From Sphingomonadaceae bacterium (lineage in GTDB: Bacteria; Pseudomonadota; Alphaproteobacteria; Sphingomonadales; Sphingomonadaceae): a stretch of DNA of 44,385 nucleotides. Numbering within the stretch: position 1 is the first letter of the stretch; every line of letters begins with the position of its first letter. Below the pieces are notes generated by a model. It had not been told where the DNA came from. It searched no databases and saw only the letters and a program-made list of their open reading frames with translations. The stretch is from contig JAJTEF010000011.1 of the NCBI GenBank assembly GCA_021300355.1, positions 1-44,385 on the forward strand. Direction: 5' to 3'. Of the stretch, positions 19,416 to 27,941 are shown one piece after another. Position numbers and translations under genes: made by a program.

Positions 19416-19425
19416 GGGCGCTTAT

Positions 19426-19442
19426 TTGCAACCGATTCGCAA
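19426..19442 (-). promoter_or_regulatory. Candidate Fur-type operator upstream of feoAB
   Basis: The minus strand reads TTGCGAATCGGTTGCAA, an imperfect inverted repeat, within wider arms TTATT and AATAA. It resembles alphaproteobacterial Fur-family boxes rich in TGCGAAT/TTGCA half sites. It lies 11-27 bases before the feoA start, where a bound repressor could block transcription or initiation. The Fur assignment is inference from sequence likeness and context. Confidence 0.45.
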
Positions 19443-19463
19443 TAACATCAATAGCGATCTGCG

Positions 19464-20132
19464 TTAACGCGCCGGATAGCGCAGGCGGCCGATAAAGCGC
19501 GAAAGGCTTGGCACATATTCCTGACGCTGTTTCGCCTGAAACTTCACTTTCTCAAACTGCATCACATTATCGATGCGACGATCAAGGAAAGCCCGCGCAT
19601 CAGCAAAATTGTCGCTGTCATCGTTGACGAAGACGCTCAGCGTGCTCGCATACACTGCCGACAGCGTCATGCGCTTGGTATAATGGTTGAAGTCGCTCGC
19701 GGTATCTCCGGCGAGACGCCACATCCGGTCAGCAGATCGCCAGCCGATCTTTGCACTGCGCACCAGATTTTGCGGCATGGCCATGATCGCCATCGCGCGC
19801 CGCAGGGATTCGCGGTCGGGCGCCATGATTTCCAGCCGCGTTGCCAGCAATGCTGTAATCCGGTCACGGATTTTCATCGCCGCAAGTTTTTCGGCCGGCA
19901 AGCGATGGGCAAGATCCATATCGATACTGTCGATCCACGCATCAATCATGTCGATGGCGTTATCTTTGAACGCAAGCTTTGCAACATCATGGTCCACGCC
20001 CGCTTCATCAGCGGCGGCATGAACAGCGGCATCAGACCAGCCATCAAAGCCCGCATTACGCGAGATGATTGGGGCAAGGGCGGCACGAACTTCGTCGAGC
20101 GTCGGGTCGGCAGGAAGCGGTGATATGGACAT
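19464..20132 (-). CDS. COQ9 family protein (ubiquinone biosynthesis)
   Basis: A 222-aa protein matching COQ9 by its C-terminal domain, with KIGWRSADRMWRLAGDTASDFNHYTKR and SVYASTLSVF-like sequence (here SAVYASTLSVFVND). The N-terminal part is TetR-like helical. In mitochondria COQ9 is a lipid-binding partner of the COQ7 hydroxylase in ubiquinone synthesis; a matching role here is inferred. The frame opens at 20162, and 20132 (MSISPLPADPTLDE) is the more usual-looking start. No other ubiquinone gene is adjacent. Confidence 0.88.
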   Translation of the reverse strand: MSISPLPADPTLDEVRAALAPIISRNAGFDGWSDAAVHAAADEAGVDHDVAKLAFKDNAIDMIDAWIDSIDMDLAHRLPAEKLAAMKIRDRITALLATRLEIMAPDRESLRRAMAIMAMPQNLVRSAKIGWRSADRMWRLAGDTASDFNHYTKRMTLSAVYASTLSVFVNDDSDNFADARAFLDRRIDNVMQFEKVKFQAKQRQEYVPSLSRFIGRLRYPAR

Positions 20133-20170
20133 GCACAATATGTAGGCGTTCGGCGCCCTCAAGAAAAGGT

Positions 20171-21043
20171 CTATTGCTTGCGCACTAGGACAAGCGCGAT
20201 CATCACCAGCGCGCTGCCGATAAAATCCATCGCGGTCAGCGTTTCACCAAAGGCAAGCCACCCAGCCGCAGCCGACAGCGCAGGCTGAAACAACAAGGCC
20301 AAACCGATCACCAGCGGGCTAAAATGCGGTAAGGCATAGGTCAGGCACCCTTGCCCGAAAAACTGTGACGTGAACGCAAGCAACACAACCGGCCACCACA
20401 TTGTCGGAATAACCTGTTCACCCGCGACAATCGACCCGGTAAGCAAGATGACCGCTGCGACTGCGCTTGCCATGCCCAGTGCGCCCCAGCTTTCGGTATT
20501 TTGCCGCACGCGCATCATCAGCACCAGATACACCGTGTATGTAAGGCCCGCGCCAAGCGATAAAATATCCCCCTGAAAATGCAGCGGGGACAGATCAAGG
20601 CTTTGCCCCATTAAAAGTGCAGCGCCCACAAATGCAAAAAGCACCGCTGCGCTTTCCCATTTGCTGGGCATTTTGCGTGCGACAAATATCCCGTAAACCA
20701 CCAGAATCAGGCTGGCACAGTTCGCAAATAATGTCGCATTGGCCATTTTCGTTTGGAAAATGCCAATATGCCACAAGATGATATCAACGCCGAAAAACAG
20801 CCCCGCAATTGTCGCAAGCCAGATTGTTGATTTGCCAAGCGCCGAGAACCGAAAACCAAATCGATATCCGACAAAAAACAAAAATGGCGTCGCCAGCGCC
20901 AGTCGCCAGAATCCGGTCGCAATGGGTCCGCTATCGGCAAAACGCACCAGCAATGGCCCAAAAGCGATTGCAATATTTCCCGCGAGCAATGCCGCAAAAG
21001 CAAGCAAGCTGGGCGGTTGCTGATGTAAAATCTTCTGCGACAT
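20171..21043 (-). CDS. DMT superfamily EamA-type transporter
   Basis: A 290-aa inner-membrane protein with about ten hydrophobic helices in two EamA repeats (first around IAFGPLLVRFADSGPIATGFWRLA, second starting LSLGAGLTYTVYLVLMMR). The substrate cannot be read from sequence; relatives export amino acids or metabolites. The frame opens at 21058, and 21043 (MSQKILH) is chosen because GGGGGC lies just upstream. It is divergent from the Old Yellow Enzyme gene across 72 bases. Confidence 0.9.
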   Translation of the reverse strand: MSQKILHQQPPSLLAFAALLAGNIAIAFGPLLVRFADSGPIATGFWRLALATPFLFFVGYRFGFRFSALGKSTIWLATIAGLFFGVDIILWHIGIFQTKMANATLFANCASLILVVYGIFVARKMPSKWESAAVLFAFVGAALLMGQSLDLSPLHFQGDILSLGAGLTYTVYLVLMMRVRQNTESWGALGMASAVAAVILLTGSIVAGEQVIPTMWWPVVLLAFTSQFFGQGCLTYALPHFSPLVIGLALLFQPALSAAAGWLAFGETLTAMDFIGSALVMIALVLVRKQ

Positions 21044-21115
21044 AAGCCCCCGTTGCATTTTGCAACTTTCATCCGCATCTTGGCTGCAAAGAAACGCTTA
21101 ATGACAGGATATCAC

Positions 21116-22210
21116 ATGACTGCAACTTTGTTTGATCCGATTCAACTCGGCGCTATCAGCGCGCCCAACCGAGTCCTCATGGCGCCGCTGACTCGCGGCC
21201 GCAGTGTGGATGGGCATGTTCCCATGTCGGATTTGAAGGCGGAATATTACACCCAGCGCAGCACGGCTGGCCTGATTATCGCTGAAGCGACGGGCATTAG
21301 CCAAGAAGGCCTTGGATGGCCGTCGGCGCCCGGTATCTGGTCAGATGCACAGATCGCGGCTTGGAAGCCAGTGACCGAAGCCGTGCACAAGGCCGACGGC
21401 CGGATCATATTGCAGCTGTGGCACATGGGACGGCTTGTCCACCCGGACTTCTTGGGCGGTGCCCAGCCTGTGTCCGCATCTGCAACGACTGCGCCGGGTT
21501 ATGCGCACACCGCAGAGGGCAAGAAAGAATATACCGAAGCGCGCGCGCTTGAGGCTTCGGAAATTCCGCGCATCATATCGGATTATGTCAACGCGGCTAA
21601 AAACGCGATGGCCGCCGGCTTTGACGGTGTTCAGATTCACGCGGCTAATGGCTATTTGATTGACCAATTCCTGCGCGACAACACCAATTTGCGCACCGAT
21701 GCATATGGCGGCCCAATTGAAAACCGTATCCGCCTGCTGCGCGAAGTTACCCAAGCCGTCGTCACCGCCATTGGTTCGGAACGCACCTCTGTACGCCTGT
21801 CGCCCAACGGCGAAACACAGGGTGCAAATGACAGCAATCCAGTGCCGTTGTTCACTGCTGCTGCTGCCGCATTGCAAGATATCGGCATCGCGTTCTTGGA
21901 ACTGCGTGAAGTGAAGGCATATGGAAATTTCGGGCAAACCGATGTGCCGCGCATTTCCCCTGAAATCCGCAAGATATTCAAAGGCCCGTTGGTGCTGAAC
22001 CAAGAATATACGCGCGAATTGGCGGACGAAGATCTGGCATCTGGTTTGGCGGACGCCATCAGCTTTGGCCGCCCGTACATCAGCAACCCTGATCTGGTTG
22101 AACGTCTGCGGTCCGGGGCTGAACTGACCCCCGATAATTTCAAAACATGGTACGCACCCGCCGCCGAAGGATATACCGACTATCCGTTTCTGGAAGCAGT
22201 GGACGCATAG
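21116..22210 (+). CDS. Old Yellow Enzyme family alkene reductase (NemA-like)
   Basis: A 364-aa FMN-dependent ene-reductase that reduces activated C=C bonds (enones, maleimides, some nitro compounds) with NAD(P)H. Evidence is the opening LFDPIQLGAISAPNRVLMAPLTR, the substrate-binding pair His175 and Asn178 in HAANGYLIDQFL, and the C-terminal phosphate-binding segment ADAISFGRPYISNPDL. The frame opens at 21053, but ATG 21116 has AGGAT upstream and begins at the conserved N-terminus. The sterol desaturase-family gene follows after 3 bases, so they are likely co-transcribed. Confidence 0.95.
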   Translation: MTATLFDPIQLGAISAPNRVLMAPLTRGRSVDGHVPMSDLKAEYYTQRSTAGLIIAEATGISQEGLGWPSAPGIWSDAQIAAWKPVTEAVHKADGRIILQLWHMGRLVHPDFLGGAQPVSASATTAPGYAHTAEGKKEYTEARALEASEIPRIISDYVNAAKNAMAAGFDGVQIHAANGYLIDQFLRDNTNLRTDAYGGPIENRIRLLREVTQAVVTAIGSERTSVRLSPNGETQGANDSNPVPLFTAAAAALQDIGIAFLELREVKAYGNFGQTDVPRISPEIRKIFKGPLVLNQEYTRELADEDLASGLADAISFGRPYISNPDLVERLRSGAELTPDNFKTWYAPAAEGYTDYPFLEAVDA

Positions 22211-22213
22211 CAG

Positions 22214-23005
22214 ATGATCGAAGCGGGGCTTGGCATATATGCAATAGCCATCCCCGCTTTGCTGCTTTTTGTGCTGGCCGGTGCAGAATATATCTGGCCA
22301 CGCCGCATTTTGGTCTTGGGCCGCTATCCGCGATGGCGGACGCATGCTTTATTCTTTGCAACCAACGCAGTGGTCGGCAGAATCTTGTCGTTATTCGTTG
22401 TTATTGGCGTCGCGGCGACATGGGCAGACGCCCACCGGTTCGGAATGCTGCACGTCTTAAATTGGCCCTTTTGGGCCGAAGCCTTGATGGCCTTTATCAT
22501 TCTCGATTTCGCCGTCTGGCTGCAGCATTTTGCGATGCACCGGTTCCCGTTTCTTTGGCGCATGCATTCGGTACATCACAGCGACCGCGACCTTGATGTC
22601 ACCACCGCGCTGCGCTTTCATCCGTTCGAATTGATTGTGTCGACATTCTATAAATCGGCAATAGTCGCCCTGTTGGGCGTGCCGCTTGTTGTGGCGCTGG
22701 CATTTGAATTGTGGCTCAATGCAAATGCGCTGTTCAATCACAGCAACATTCGCCTACCAAAGTATCTCGACCGGATGCTGCGCATATTTTTTGTGACGCC
22801 GGACATGCATCTGGTGCACCACAGCATCGCGGTGGCCGAACAAAAAAGTAATTTCGGTTTTGCTTTGTCGATCTGGGACCGATTGTTCGGGACATATTGT
22901 GCAGAATCCCATGTCGGTGCCGAAAATCAGAAAATCGGTCTATCTCAATTCGATGATCAGCGGCCATCTGCATTTGTCTGGAGCATGAAGCAGCCGATGA
23001 CGTAG
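22214..23005 (+). CDS. Sterol desaturase/fatty acid hydroxylase family membrane protein
   Basis: A 263-aa membrane protein with the histidine clusters of the di-iron hydroxylase family: LQHFAMHRFP, HSVHHSDRDLD, and HLVHHSIAVAEQKSNFGF, with LRFHPFE between. Such enzymes insert oxygen or a double bond into lipids or sterols; the substrate here is unknown. Tight spacing to the upstream ene-reductase suggests a shared pathway, which is inference. The stop codon TAG sits exactly in the loop of a 7-bp hairpin. Confidence 0.9.
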   Translation: MIEAGLGIYAIAIPALLLFVLAGAEYIWPRRILVLGRYPRWRTHALFFATNAVVGRILSLFVVIGVAATWADAHRFGMLHVLNWPFWAEALMAFIILDFAVWLQHFAMHRFPFLWRMHSVHHSDRDLDVTTALRFHPFELIVSTFYKSAIVALLGVPLVVALAFELWLNANALFNHSNIRLPKYLDRMLRIFFVTPDMHLVHHSIAVAEQKSNFGFALSIWDRLFGTYCAESHVGAENQKIGLSQFDDQRPSAFVWSMKQPMT

Positions 23006-23032
23006 CGTCATCCCGCTGGTGCTTCGCAGCAC
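22996..23032 (+). repeat. Two tandem small hairpins at a gene end
   Basis: GATGACG at 22996-23002 and CGTCATC at 23006-23012 form a perfect 7-bp stem whose 3-base loop is the TAG stop codon. A second stem follows, GTGCT at 23019-23023 with AGCAC at 23028-23032, loop TCGC. There is no T-run, so a normal intrinsic terminator is unlikely. It may be an mRNA-stabilising or REP-like element. Confidence 0.5.
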
Positions 23033-23083
23033 TTGACCTGCACTGTTTTCCGACGCATTTTCGGGCTTGGGGGAGATTATATC

Positions 23084-25018
23084 ATGGCAAAATTGCGCAA
23101 CATCATTTTGGGCACCGTGGCTGTTGTCGCGGTCGGTGCCGGACTGACCTATGGTTGGCAGCAATATCGCGAAAAAAGCATCATGGATGACGCGCGTACC
23201 GCGCAAGCAGCATCCGATAGCGAAGTGACCTCGGGTCCCGCTGATAAGCTTTTATGGGGCGACACCCATTTGCATACGGCAAATTCGATCGACGCATTTG
23301 GTTTTGGCGTAAAATTGGGCCCAGAAGATGCGCTGCGTTTTGCGCGCGGTGAAGAAGTGACCGCTACCGGCGGGCTGAAGGCACAGCTGGAACGTCCACT
23401 CGACTTTCTGGTGATCGCCGATCACTCCGGCGGCTTGGGCGCGACCAAAGCATTATATGACGCACCCGGCTTTCTTGTCCGCGACCCTACCCTGAAACGC
23501 TGGCATGAAGAAATGCACAAGGGGCCGGAAGGCATGCAACGCGTTACGGGGGAGCTGATCGATCTGGCTGGACGCAATGCTTTGCCAGCCGCCCTGACAG
23601 ACCCCGTAAAGCAGAAAAAAACGTCGACAAGCATCTGGACAGGCCACAGCTCCCTCGTCGAGCGGTATAATGAACCGGGCAAGTTCACCGCGTTCATGGG
23701 CTTTGAATATACGTTGATGCCCAACGGTAACAATTTGCACCGTGTCGTCATGTTCCGCGATGGCAAAAGCCGGACCGACAAGGTCCTCCCATATGATCCA
23801 GGGCAAGGCGACACACCCGTCAGCCAGCTGTGGGACTATATGGACAATTATGAAAAGGTTACAGGCGGCAAGGTGTTGGCCATTCCGCACAACAGCAACC
23901 TTTCCAATGGCCTGATGTTTGAATTGGTTGGCCCAGATGGCGGACCAATGACCGCTGCATATGCCCGGCGGCGGGCAGCACGCGAACCGGTGACCGAAAT
24001 CACGCAGATTAAGGGTGATAGCGAGTCGCATCCATTCCTGTCGCCAAATGACGAATTTGCAGGCTTTGGTACGTCAGGTTGGGACACCGGCAACCTGACC
24101 ATGCAGATCAAAAAGAAAAATCAGGATTATGCCGGCGAATATATTCGTGAAGCGTTGAAACGCGGGCTTGCGATTGAGGCGCGCACGGGCGTGAATCCGT
24201 ATAAATTTGGCGTAATCGGTTCAACCGACAGCCATACCGCCCTTGCCACCGCTGATGAGAATAATTTTTTCGGCAAACATGCGGGCGTTGAACCAAGCAG
24301 CAAACGCGCCAGCGCCCCCCAGAATCTGGGCACCCGCGAAGGCCGTATGGGGTGGCATTATCTCGCCGGTGGATATGCCGCAGTGTGGGCCACGGCCAAC
24401 ACGCGGGCGGCTATTTTCGATGCGATGACGCGGCGTGAGGTTTATGCCACGACAGGACCGCGCATTAAGTTGCGCTTCTTCGGCGGTTGGGACTTTACCG
24501 AGAATGAATTCACGCGCGACTGGGTTAAAGCAGGCTATGCCCGCGGTGTGCCCATGGGCGCAGATTTGAAACCTGGCCGCGGCGCGCCGAAATTCATGAT
24601 TTCCGCACTCAAAGATCCGATGGGTGCAAACCTTGATCGGGTACAGGTCGTTAAAGGCTGGGTAAACGCATCAGGCGCGCTTCAAGAGAAAGTGTTCGAT
24701 GTTGTCTGGTCCGACGCTGACAAGCGCACCAAAGGCGCCAATGGCAAGCTTACGCCCGTGGGTGACACCGTCAATATCGCGAAGGCCAGTTACACCAACA
24801 GCATTGGTGACCCGGAACTGCGGACGATATGGACGGATCCTGAATTTAACCCTTCGATCCGCGCTTTTTATTATGTGCGCGTCATTGAAATTCCGACGCC
24901 ACGATGGGTGCTGTTCGACGCCTTGCGCTACGGTGCAAAGCTGCGCCCCGGCACAGAGTTGAAAGCGCAAGAGCGGGCTTATTCTTCGCCGATCTGGTTT
25001 AATCCGAAGAAGAGCTAA
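23084..25018 (+). CDS. DUF3604 domain protein, PHP-like metal-dependent, membrane-anchored
   Basis: A 644-aa protein with an N-terminal hydrophobic anchor or signal (residues about 7-25) and then a DUF3604 domain. Metal-binding type motifs recall the PHP superfamily: GDTHLHT with His62 and His64, IADHSG with Asp113 and His114, and STDSHT with Asp382 and His384. It is probably periplasmic, acting on an unknown, possibly phosphorylated or sulfated, substrate; the activity is not established. ATG 23084 is preferred over the frame start at 23033 because GGGGGAGA precedes it. It converges with mmcB. Confidence 0.88.
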   Translation: MAKLRNIILGTVAVVAVGAGLTYGWQQYREKSIMDDARTAQAASDSEVTSGPADKLLWGDTHLHTANSIDAFGFGVKLGPEDALRFARGEEVTATGGLKAQLERPLDFLVIADHSGGLGATKALYDAPGFLVRDPTLKRWHEEMHKGPEGMQRVTGELIDLAGRNALPAALTDPVKQKKTSTSIWTGHSSLVERYNEPGKFTAFMGFEYTLMPNGNNLHRVVMFRDGKSRTDKVLPYDPGQGDTPVSQLWDYMDNYEKVTGGKVLAIPHNSNLSNGLMFELVGPDGGPMTAAYARRRAAREPVTEITQIKGDSESHPFLSPNDEFAGFGTSGWDTGNLTMQIKKKNQDYAGEYIREALKRGLAIEARTGVNPYKFGVIGSTDSHTALATADENNFFGKHAGVEPSSKRASAPQNLGTREGRMGWHYLAGGYAAVWATANTRAAIFDAMTRREVYATTGPRIKLRFFGGWDFTENEFTRDWVKAGYARGVPMGADLKPGRGAPKFMISALKDPMGANLDRVQVVKGWVNASGALQEKVFDVVWSDADKRTKGANGKLTPVGDTVNIAKASYTNSIGDPELRTIWTDPEFNPSIRAFYYVRVIEIPTPRWVLFDALRYGAKLRPGTELKAQERAYSSPIWFNPKKS

Positions 25019-25030
25019 TTTAGGCTTTCT

Positions 25031-25516
25031 TTACTCGGCTTCGATTTCCGCAAGGATCGGGTCCGGATCGGCAATGCCCATCAGGCGGCGCATGGCGAGC
25101 CGTGCCAGCCGTTGTGTTTCGGTCTTGCGCCGCGCGGTGGCCAATGGAACGAGCGCCGCAGGGCGGGCTATTTCGGCGTCATACGCATCGGCGATGATAA
25201 GCCCTGCCCGTTCCGGCATGAATGTATCGCCGTGCAATGGCCCGATATCAAACCCAGCCGGCACCGCCCAAAAAAAGCGGTCGCAATATTCGAGATATTC
25301 CGGCCATTTCTGATCACCCAAAAGATCAGCGCGTGAACATTTAATTTCGACGATGATGATTTCGCCTTTGGTCGTCAGACCCATAAGGTCTGCGCGCCGA
25401 CCGTTACGAAGGCTTACCTCGAGCTGAACCATAATCTGGTTGCGCAGAAAAAGCCGTGATGTTCCGCGGGCAACCGATGGGGCCCCTATCGGCAATATTG
25501 AAGTGTGCGGGTTCAT
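25031..25516 (-). CDS. mmcB: MmcB family DNA repair putative nuclease
   Basis: A 161-aa protein with a PD-(D/E)xK-like core: RRADLMGL, then EIIIVEIKCSRADLLGDQKWPEYLEYCD, with the acidic residue and Glu-x-Lys of the nuclease fold visible. MmcB was described in Caulobacter as a SOS-linked factor in mitomycin C resistance. The frame opens at 25534; ATG 25516 (MNPHTS) is the natural start. No LexA box was confidently seen upstream. Confidence 0.85.
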   Translation of the reverse strand: MNPHTSILPIGAPSVARGTSRLFLRNQIMVQLEVSLRNGRRADLMGLTTKGEIIIVEIKCSRADLLGDQKWPEYLEYCDRFFWAVPAGFDIGPLHGDTFMPERAGLIIADAYDAEIARPAALVPLATARRKTETQRLARLAMRRLMGIADPDPILAEIEAE

Positions 25517-25548
25517 GGCACGTGAATAGAACAAAAGAAGAACAAAAT

Positions 25549-25571
25549 AAAGGCCCCATTTCGGGGCCCTT
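25549..25571 (-). terminator. Intrinsic terminator after the cell wall hydrolase gene
   Basis: On the minus strand AAGGGCCCC pairs with GGGGCCTTT (nine pairs, one G-U) around loop GAAAT. It is followed by the T-rich run ATTTTGTTCTTCTTTTG. It lies about 20 bases past the hydrolase stop and before the mmcB start, so mmcB probably needs its own promoter. Confidence 0.8.
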
Positions 25572-25592
25572 ATTGTCGGATTTCATCGTCAT

Positions 25593-26288
25593 TTAACGAT
25601 AGAAGATATGATTATCGATGCTGCCAAGGCGCGTTAAGCGCCAGCCCGGCGAGACATGCCGCGCATGAAAGTATAAGGCGCCTTCAACGGGGCTTTCCCA
25701 GCGGTCGTCCAACGCGATCTTGCTGATCGCGACAGCGTTCCGCCAATGTGCACTGCCAATGGCGATCGGTGGCATGCCGCCCCCACGTACAAAGGAAAAT
25801 TGGCTTTTCTGGAAAACCACGCCGCACAATGTGGTGGGGAAGCGACCGGACTTGGCACGCGCCGTCACGACACGCGCAACAGCAAGCTGTCCGGTGAGTG
25901 ATTCACCCTTTGATTCGAAATACACCGCGCTTGCGAGGCAGCGTTGTTCAGCGCTCAGCGATTCGTTGGTGTCTTGTTGGCGCACCAGATCGGATAGCGA
26001 CGAAGCCGCGATGGCTTCATTGTCATCGCTGTTCGAAGGTTCGCCGATGCCTGGAGTGAAAATGATGTCGCCATTGTCGGCGAGGGTCGCAGTAACCTTA
26101 CCGCTTTTTGCCAAGTCGGCTTGGGCCTGATCAGCGGAGATTTGCGCAGCGTCCACTAATATGGTGGTCGCGTTTAAAGCGGTGCTTTGGGTGTTTTCAA
26201 AAGCGAAACCGGCATCTGCGGCAATGACCGCTGAAGCCAGGGTAAACGTTACGGCCGCAACAGAAGCAGCCCGAAAAAATTTCAACAT
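25593..26288 (-). CDS. Secreted cell wall hydrolase, SleB-like (Hydrolase_2)
   Basis: A 231-aa protein with an N-terminal signal peptide (basic start, hydrophobic run to about ASAVIAADA). After a threonine/serine-rich spacer comes a C-terminal domain from about residue 115: CLASAVYFESKGES with the conserved Glu, then QLAVARVVTARAKSGRFPTTLCGVVFQ and GALYFHA. SleB-type enzymes cleave peptidoglycan (lytic or amidase activity depending on the member). It should act in the periplasm. Its own promoter presumably lies in the 168-base gap upstream. Confidence 0.9.
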   Translation of the reverse strand: MLKFFRAASVAAVTFTLASAVIAADAGFAFENTQSTALNATTILVDAAQISADQAQADLAKSGKVTATLADNGDIIFTPGIGEPSNSDDNEAIAASSLSDLVRQQDTNESLSAEQRCLASAVYFESKGESLTGQLAVARVVTARAKSGRFPTTLCGVVFQKSQFSFVRGGGMPPIAIGSAHWRNAVAISKIALDDRWESPVEGALYFHARHVSPGWRLTRLGSIDNHIFYR

Positions 26289-26456
26289 TAAACGTACAAT
26301 AAAGCGGCAACAACAGCGGACGAAATGCTATATATATGTTTTTATTCGTCTTTTGTTGCGTCCGACTCGCGTGTTTGTCTGGTCACCCCTAATGCGTTCC
26401 CGGTCGACAACCTTCGCTACTCGATGACCGCGCATTTATGATGCGCCGCAGCAAAG
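26289..26456. other. Gap between cell wall hydrolase and DUF1491 gene
   Basis: This stretch holds no supported gene. It includes a TA-rich run (CTATATATATG, near 26329-26339) that could be part of a promoter for the hydrolase. I could not place -35 and -10 elements with confidence. Confidence 0.4.
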
Positions 26457-26798
26457 TCAATTAAACGCAGCCAATAGTCCGTCCAGCCGTGCAACGGATG
26501 CGACATCCAGTTCAAAAACCCACAAATCTGGGTCGCGGGCGCAGCGTTTTTGCCAATAATTTTGGATGGCAGCATCACCTGTTTCCGCCAAATCAACGCT
26601 TTCCCAAGCCGTTTTGCCGTCCAATGACGGATATCGATCGTACAAACGCGGCTCTGCGCCACGGATCTGCCCAATGAGCAGGATGGCGCCTGATGTGGCG
26701 TCGCCCTTTTTTAAAACGGTCGCAAAACCACCGTCAGCCTCTGCCAATCGCCGCATGGCAGATATCTGCACATCCGTTGCAAGCCGCGGTTCAATCAA
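26457..26798 (-). CDS. DUF1491 family protein
   Basis: A 113-aa protein whose opening LATDVQISAMRRLAEADGGFATVLKKGDATSG fits the DUF1491 family common in alphaproteobacteria. No function is known. Later sequence KRCARDPDLWVFELD is also conserved in the family as I recall it. It overlaps ptsN by 4 bases and is the last gene of the leftward run that starts at ppsR. Confidence 0.85.
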   Translation of the reverse strand: MIEPRLATDVQISAMRRLAEADGGFATVLKKGDATSGAILLIGQIRGAEPRLYDRYPSLDGKTAWESVDLAETGDAAIQNYWQKRCARDPDLWVFELDVASVARLDGLLAAFN

Positions 26799-27262
26799 GC
26801 AGCGTCGCGCTCTTCAGAAAGGGTCAGCACGGCAAACATGGCAGCAGAGTCGGCTGCGCCGCGCAACTGGGCACGGAATTTCTCGTCACGAAACAGGCGG
26901 GAAACCTCCGCCAATGCGCGCAAATGCGATGCACCGTCTTGCGCAGGCGATATCAGCCCGCAGACGAGGTCTACGGGTTCATCGTCGACCGCATCATAGG
27001 GCACGGGCTTTGAAAGCCGCGCAAATACGGCAACAGGCATATCAATGCCCGATACTTTGCAATGGGGAATCGCGGTACCGCCACCAAAGCCCGTCGGGCC
27101 AAGTCGCTCACGCTCCACCATGCCTTCAAGCACGGCATGGGAATCGAGAAAATAATTTTCGGCTGCAATCACCGATAGGCGCGCAAGCAGGTCGGATTTG
27201 CCCGAACATACCATGTTAGCAGCAACGGCCCCTTCAACGAGCCTTGTAGAAAGTCTTATCAT
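26795..27262 (-). CDS. ptsN: PTS IIA-like nitrogen-regulatory protein PtsN (EIIA-Ntr)
   Basis: A 155-aa EIIA domain of the nitrogen PTS, a phospho-relay that modulates potassium, nitrogen and carbon metabolism rather than sugar uptake. The phosphorylated histidine is His67 in GTAIPHCKV. The frame is open to 27373, but that extension is atypical; 27262 has GAAAGAA nearby and gives normal length. It lies after hpf, as in the rpoN-hpf-ptsN order of other proteobacteria, but without rpoN here. Confidence 0.93.
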   Translation of the reverse strand: MIRLSTRLVEGAVAANMVCSGKSDLLARLSVIAAENYFLDSHAVLEGMVERERLGPTGFGGGTAIPHCKVSGIDMPVAVFARLSKPVPYDAVDDEPVDLVCGLISPAQDGASHLRALAEVSRLFRDEKFRAQLRGAADSAAMFAVLTLSEERDAA

Positions 27263-27350
27263 ATTTCTTTCAAATGCGCCTGCTTCACCGAGCAGCACAA
27301 TCCCTAAATATTTGAAATGGTAAAGAAAACTAAACGAATGTGACCGGTAT

Positions 27351-27926
27351 TTATGGCGTGGATTTTGGTTCAACCCAACCGATCGTGCCGTCTTCGCGGC
27401 GGTAAACCATATTATGTCGTCCAGTTCCAGTGTTTTTGAATAACAATGCAGGCGTATTGCGCAAATCCATCAACATAACAGCATCCGACACTGTAGATTC
27501 AGGGATATCGGTCCGCATTTCGGCGACAATTACTGGTGCGTCGGGGGCTGGTGTCTCCAGTTCGTCGTCGCTGCCGTCAAAGACCGTATAGGCTGCTTCT
27601 TCCTGCGCCACCGCATAGGCGGTCTGGACATGGCGATCCTGCAGACGGCGCATATAGCGGCGCAATTGCTTTTCAATGCGCTCGGCAGCGCGGTCAAAGG
27701 CGACATGCGCGTCCTGCGCCTCTCCCCTGCCTTTCAGGACAAGACCCTGCATCACGTGCATCACAATGTCGCTGGTGAAGCCATCATGCGGCGCGCGTCC
27801 AAATGTCGCATGCGCCGATAAGGCTTTTGAGAAATATTTTTCAGCAATGGATCCAAGCCGTGTTTCCACATGGGTCTGGAGCGCTTCACCGGTGTCGACC
27901 TGATGTCCTGAAACCCTGATATCCAA
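27351..27926 (-). CDS. hpf: Ribosome hibernation-promoting factor, long form
   Basis: A 191-aa protein with the N-terminal S30AE domain (residues about 1-100, MDIRVSGHQVDTGEALQTHV) and the C-terminal dimerisation domain of long HPF (VSDAVMLMDLRNTPALLFKN, then YRREDGTIGWVEP). Long HPF joins inactive 70S ribosomes into 100S dimers in stationary phase. It starts 15 bases after the dnaQ stop in the same direction. Confidence 0.96.
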   Translation of the reverse strand: MDIRVSGHQVDTGEALQTHVETRLGSIAEKYFSKALSAHATFGRAPHDGFTSDIVMHVMQGLVLKGRGEAQDAHVAFDRAAERIEKQLRRYMRRLQDRHVQTAYAVAQEEAAYTVFDGSDDELETPAPDAPVIVAEMRTDIPESTVSDAVMLMDLRNTPALLFKNTGTGRHNMVYRREDGTIGWVEPKSTP

Positions 27927-27941
27927 TGCCTGTCTCCTTTG

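Noticed and set aside
21341-22345. A 334-codon open frame on the minus strand opposite the ene-reductase gene.
   Set aside because: It is fully antisense to a clear Old Yellow Enzyme gene, has no family motifs and reads as low-quality composition. It is a by-product of codon bias.
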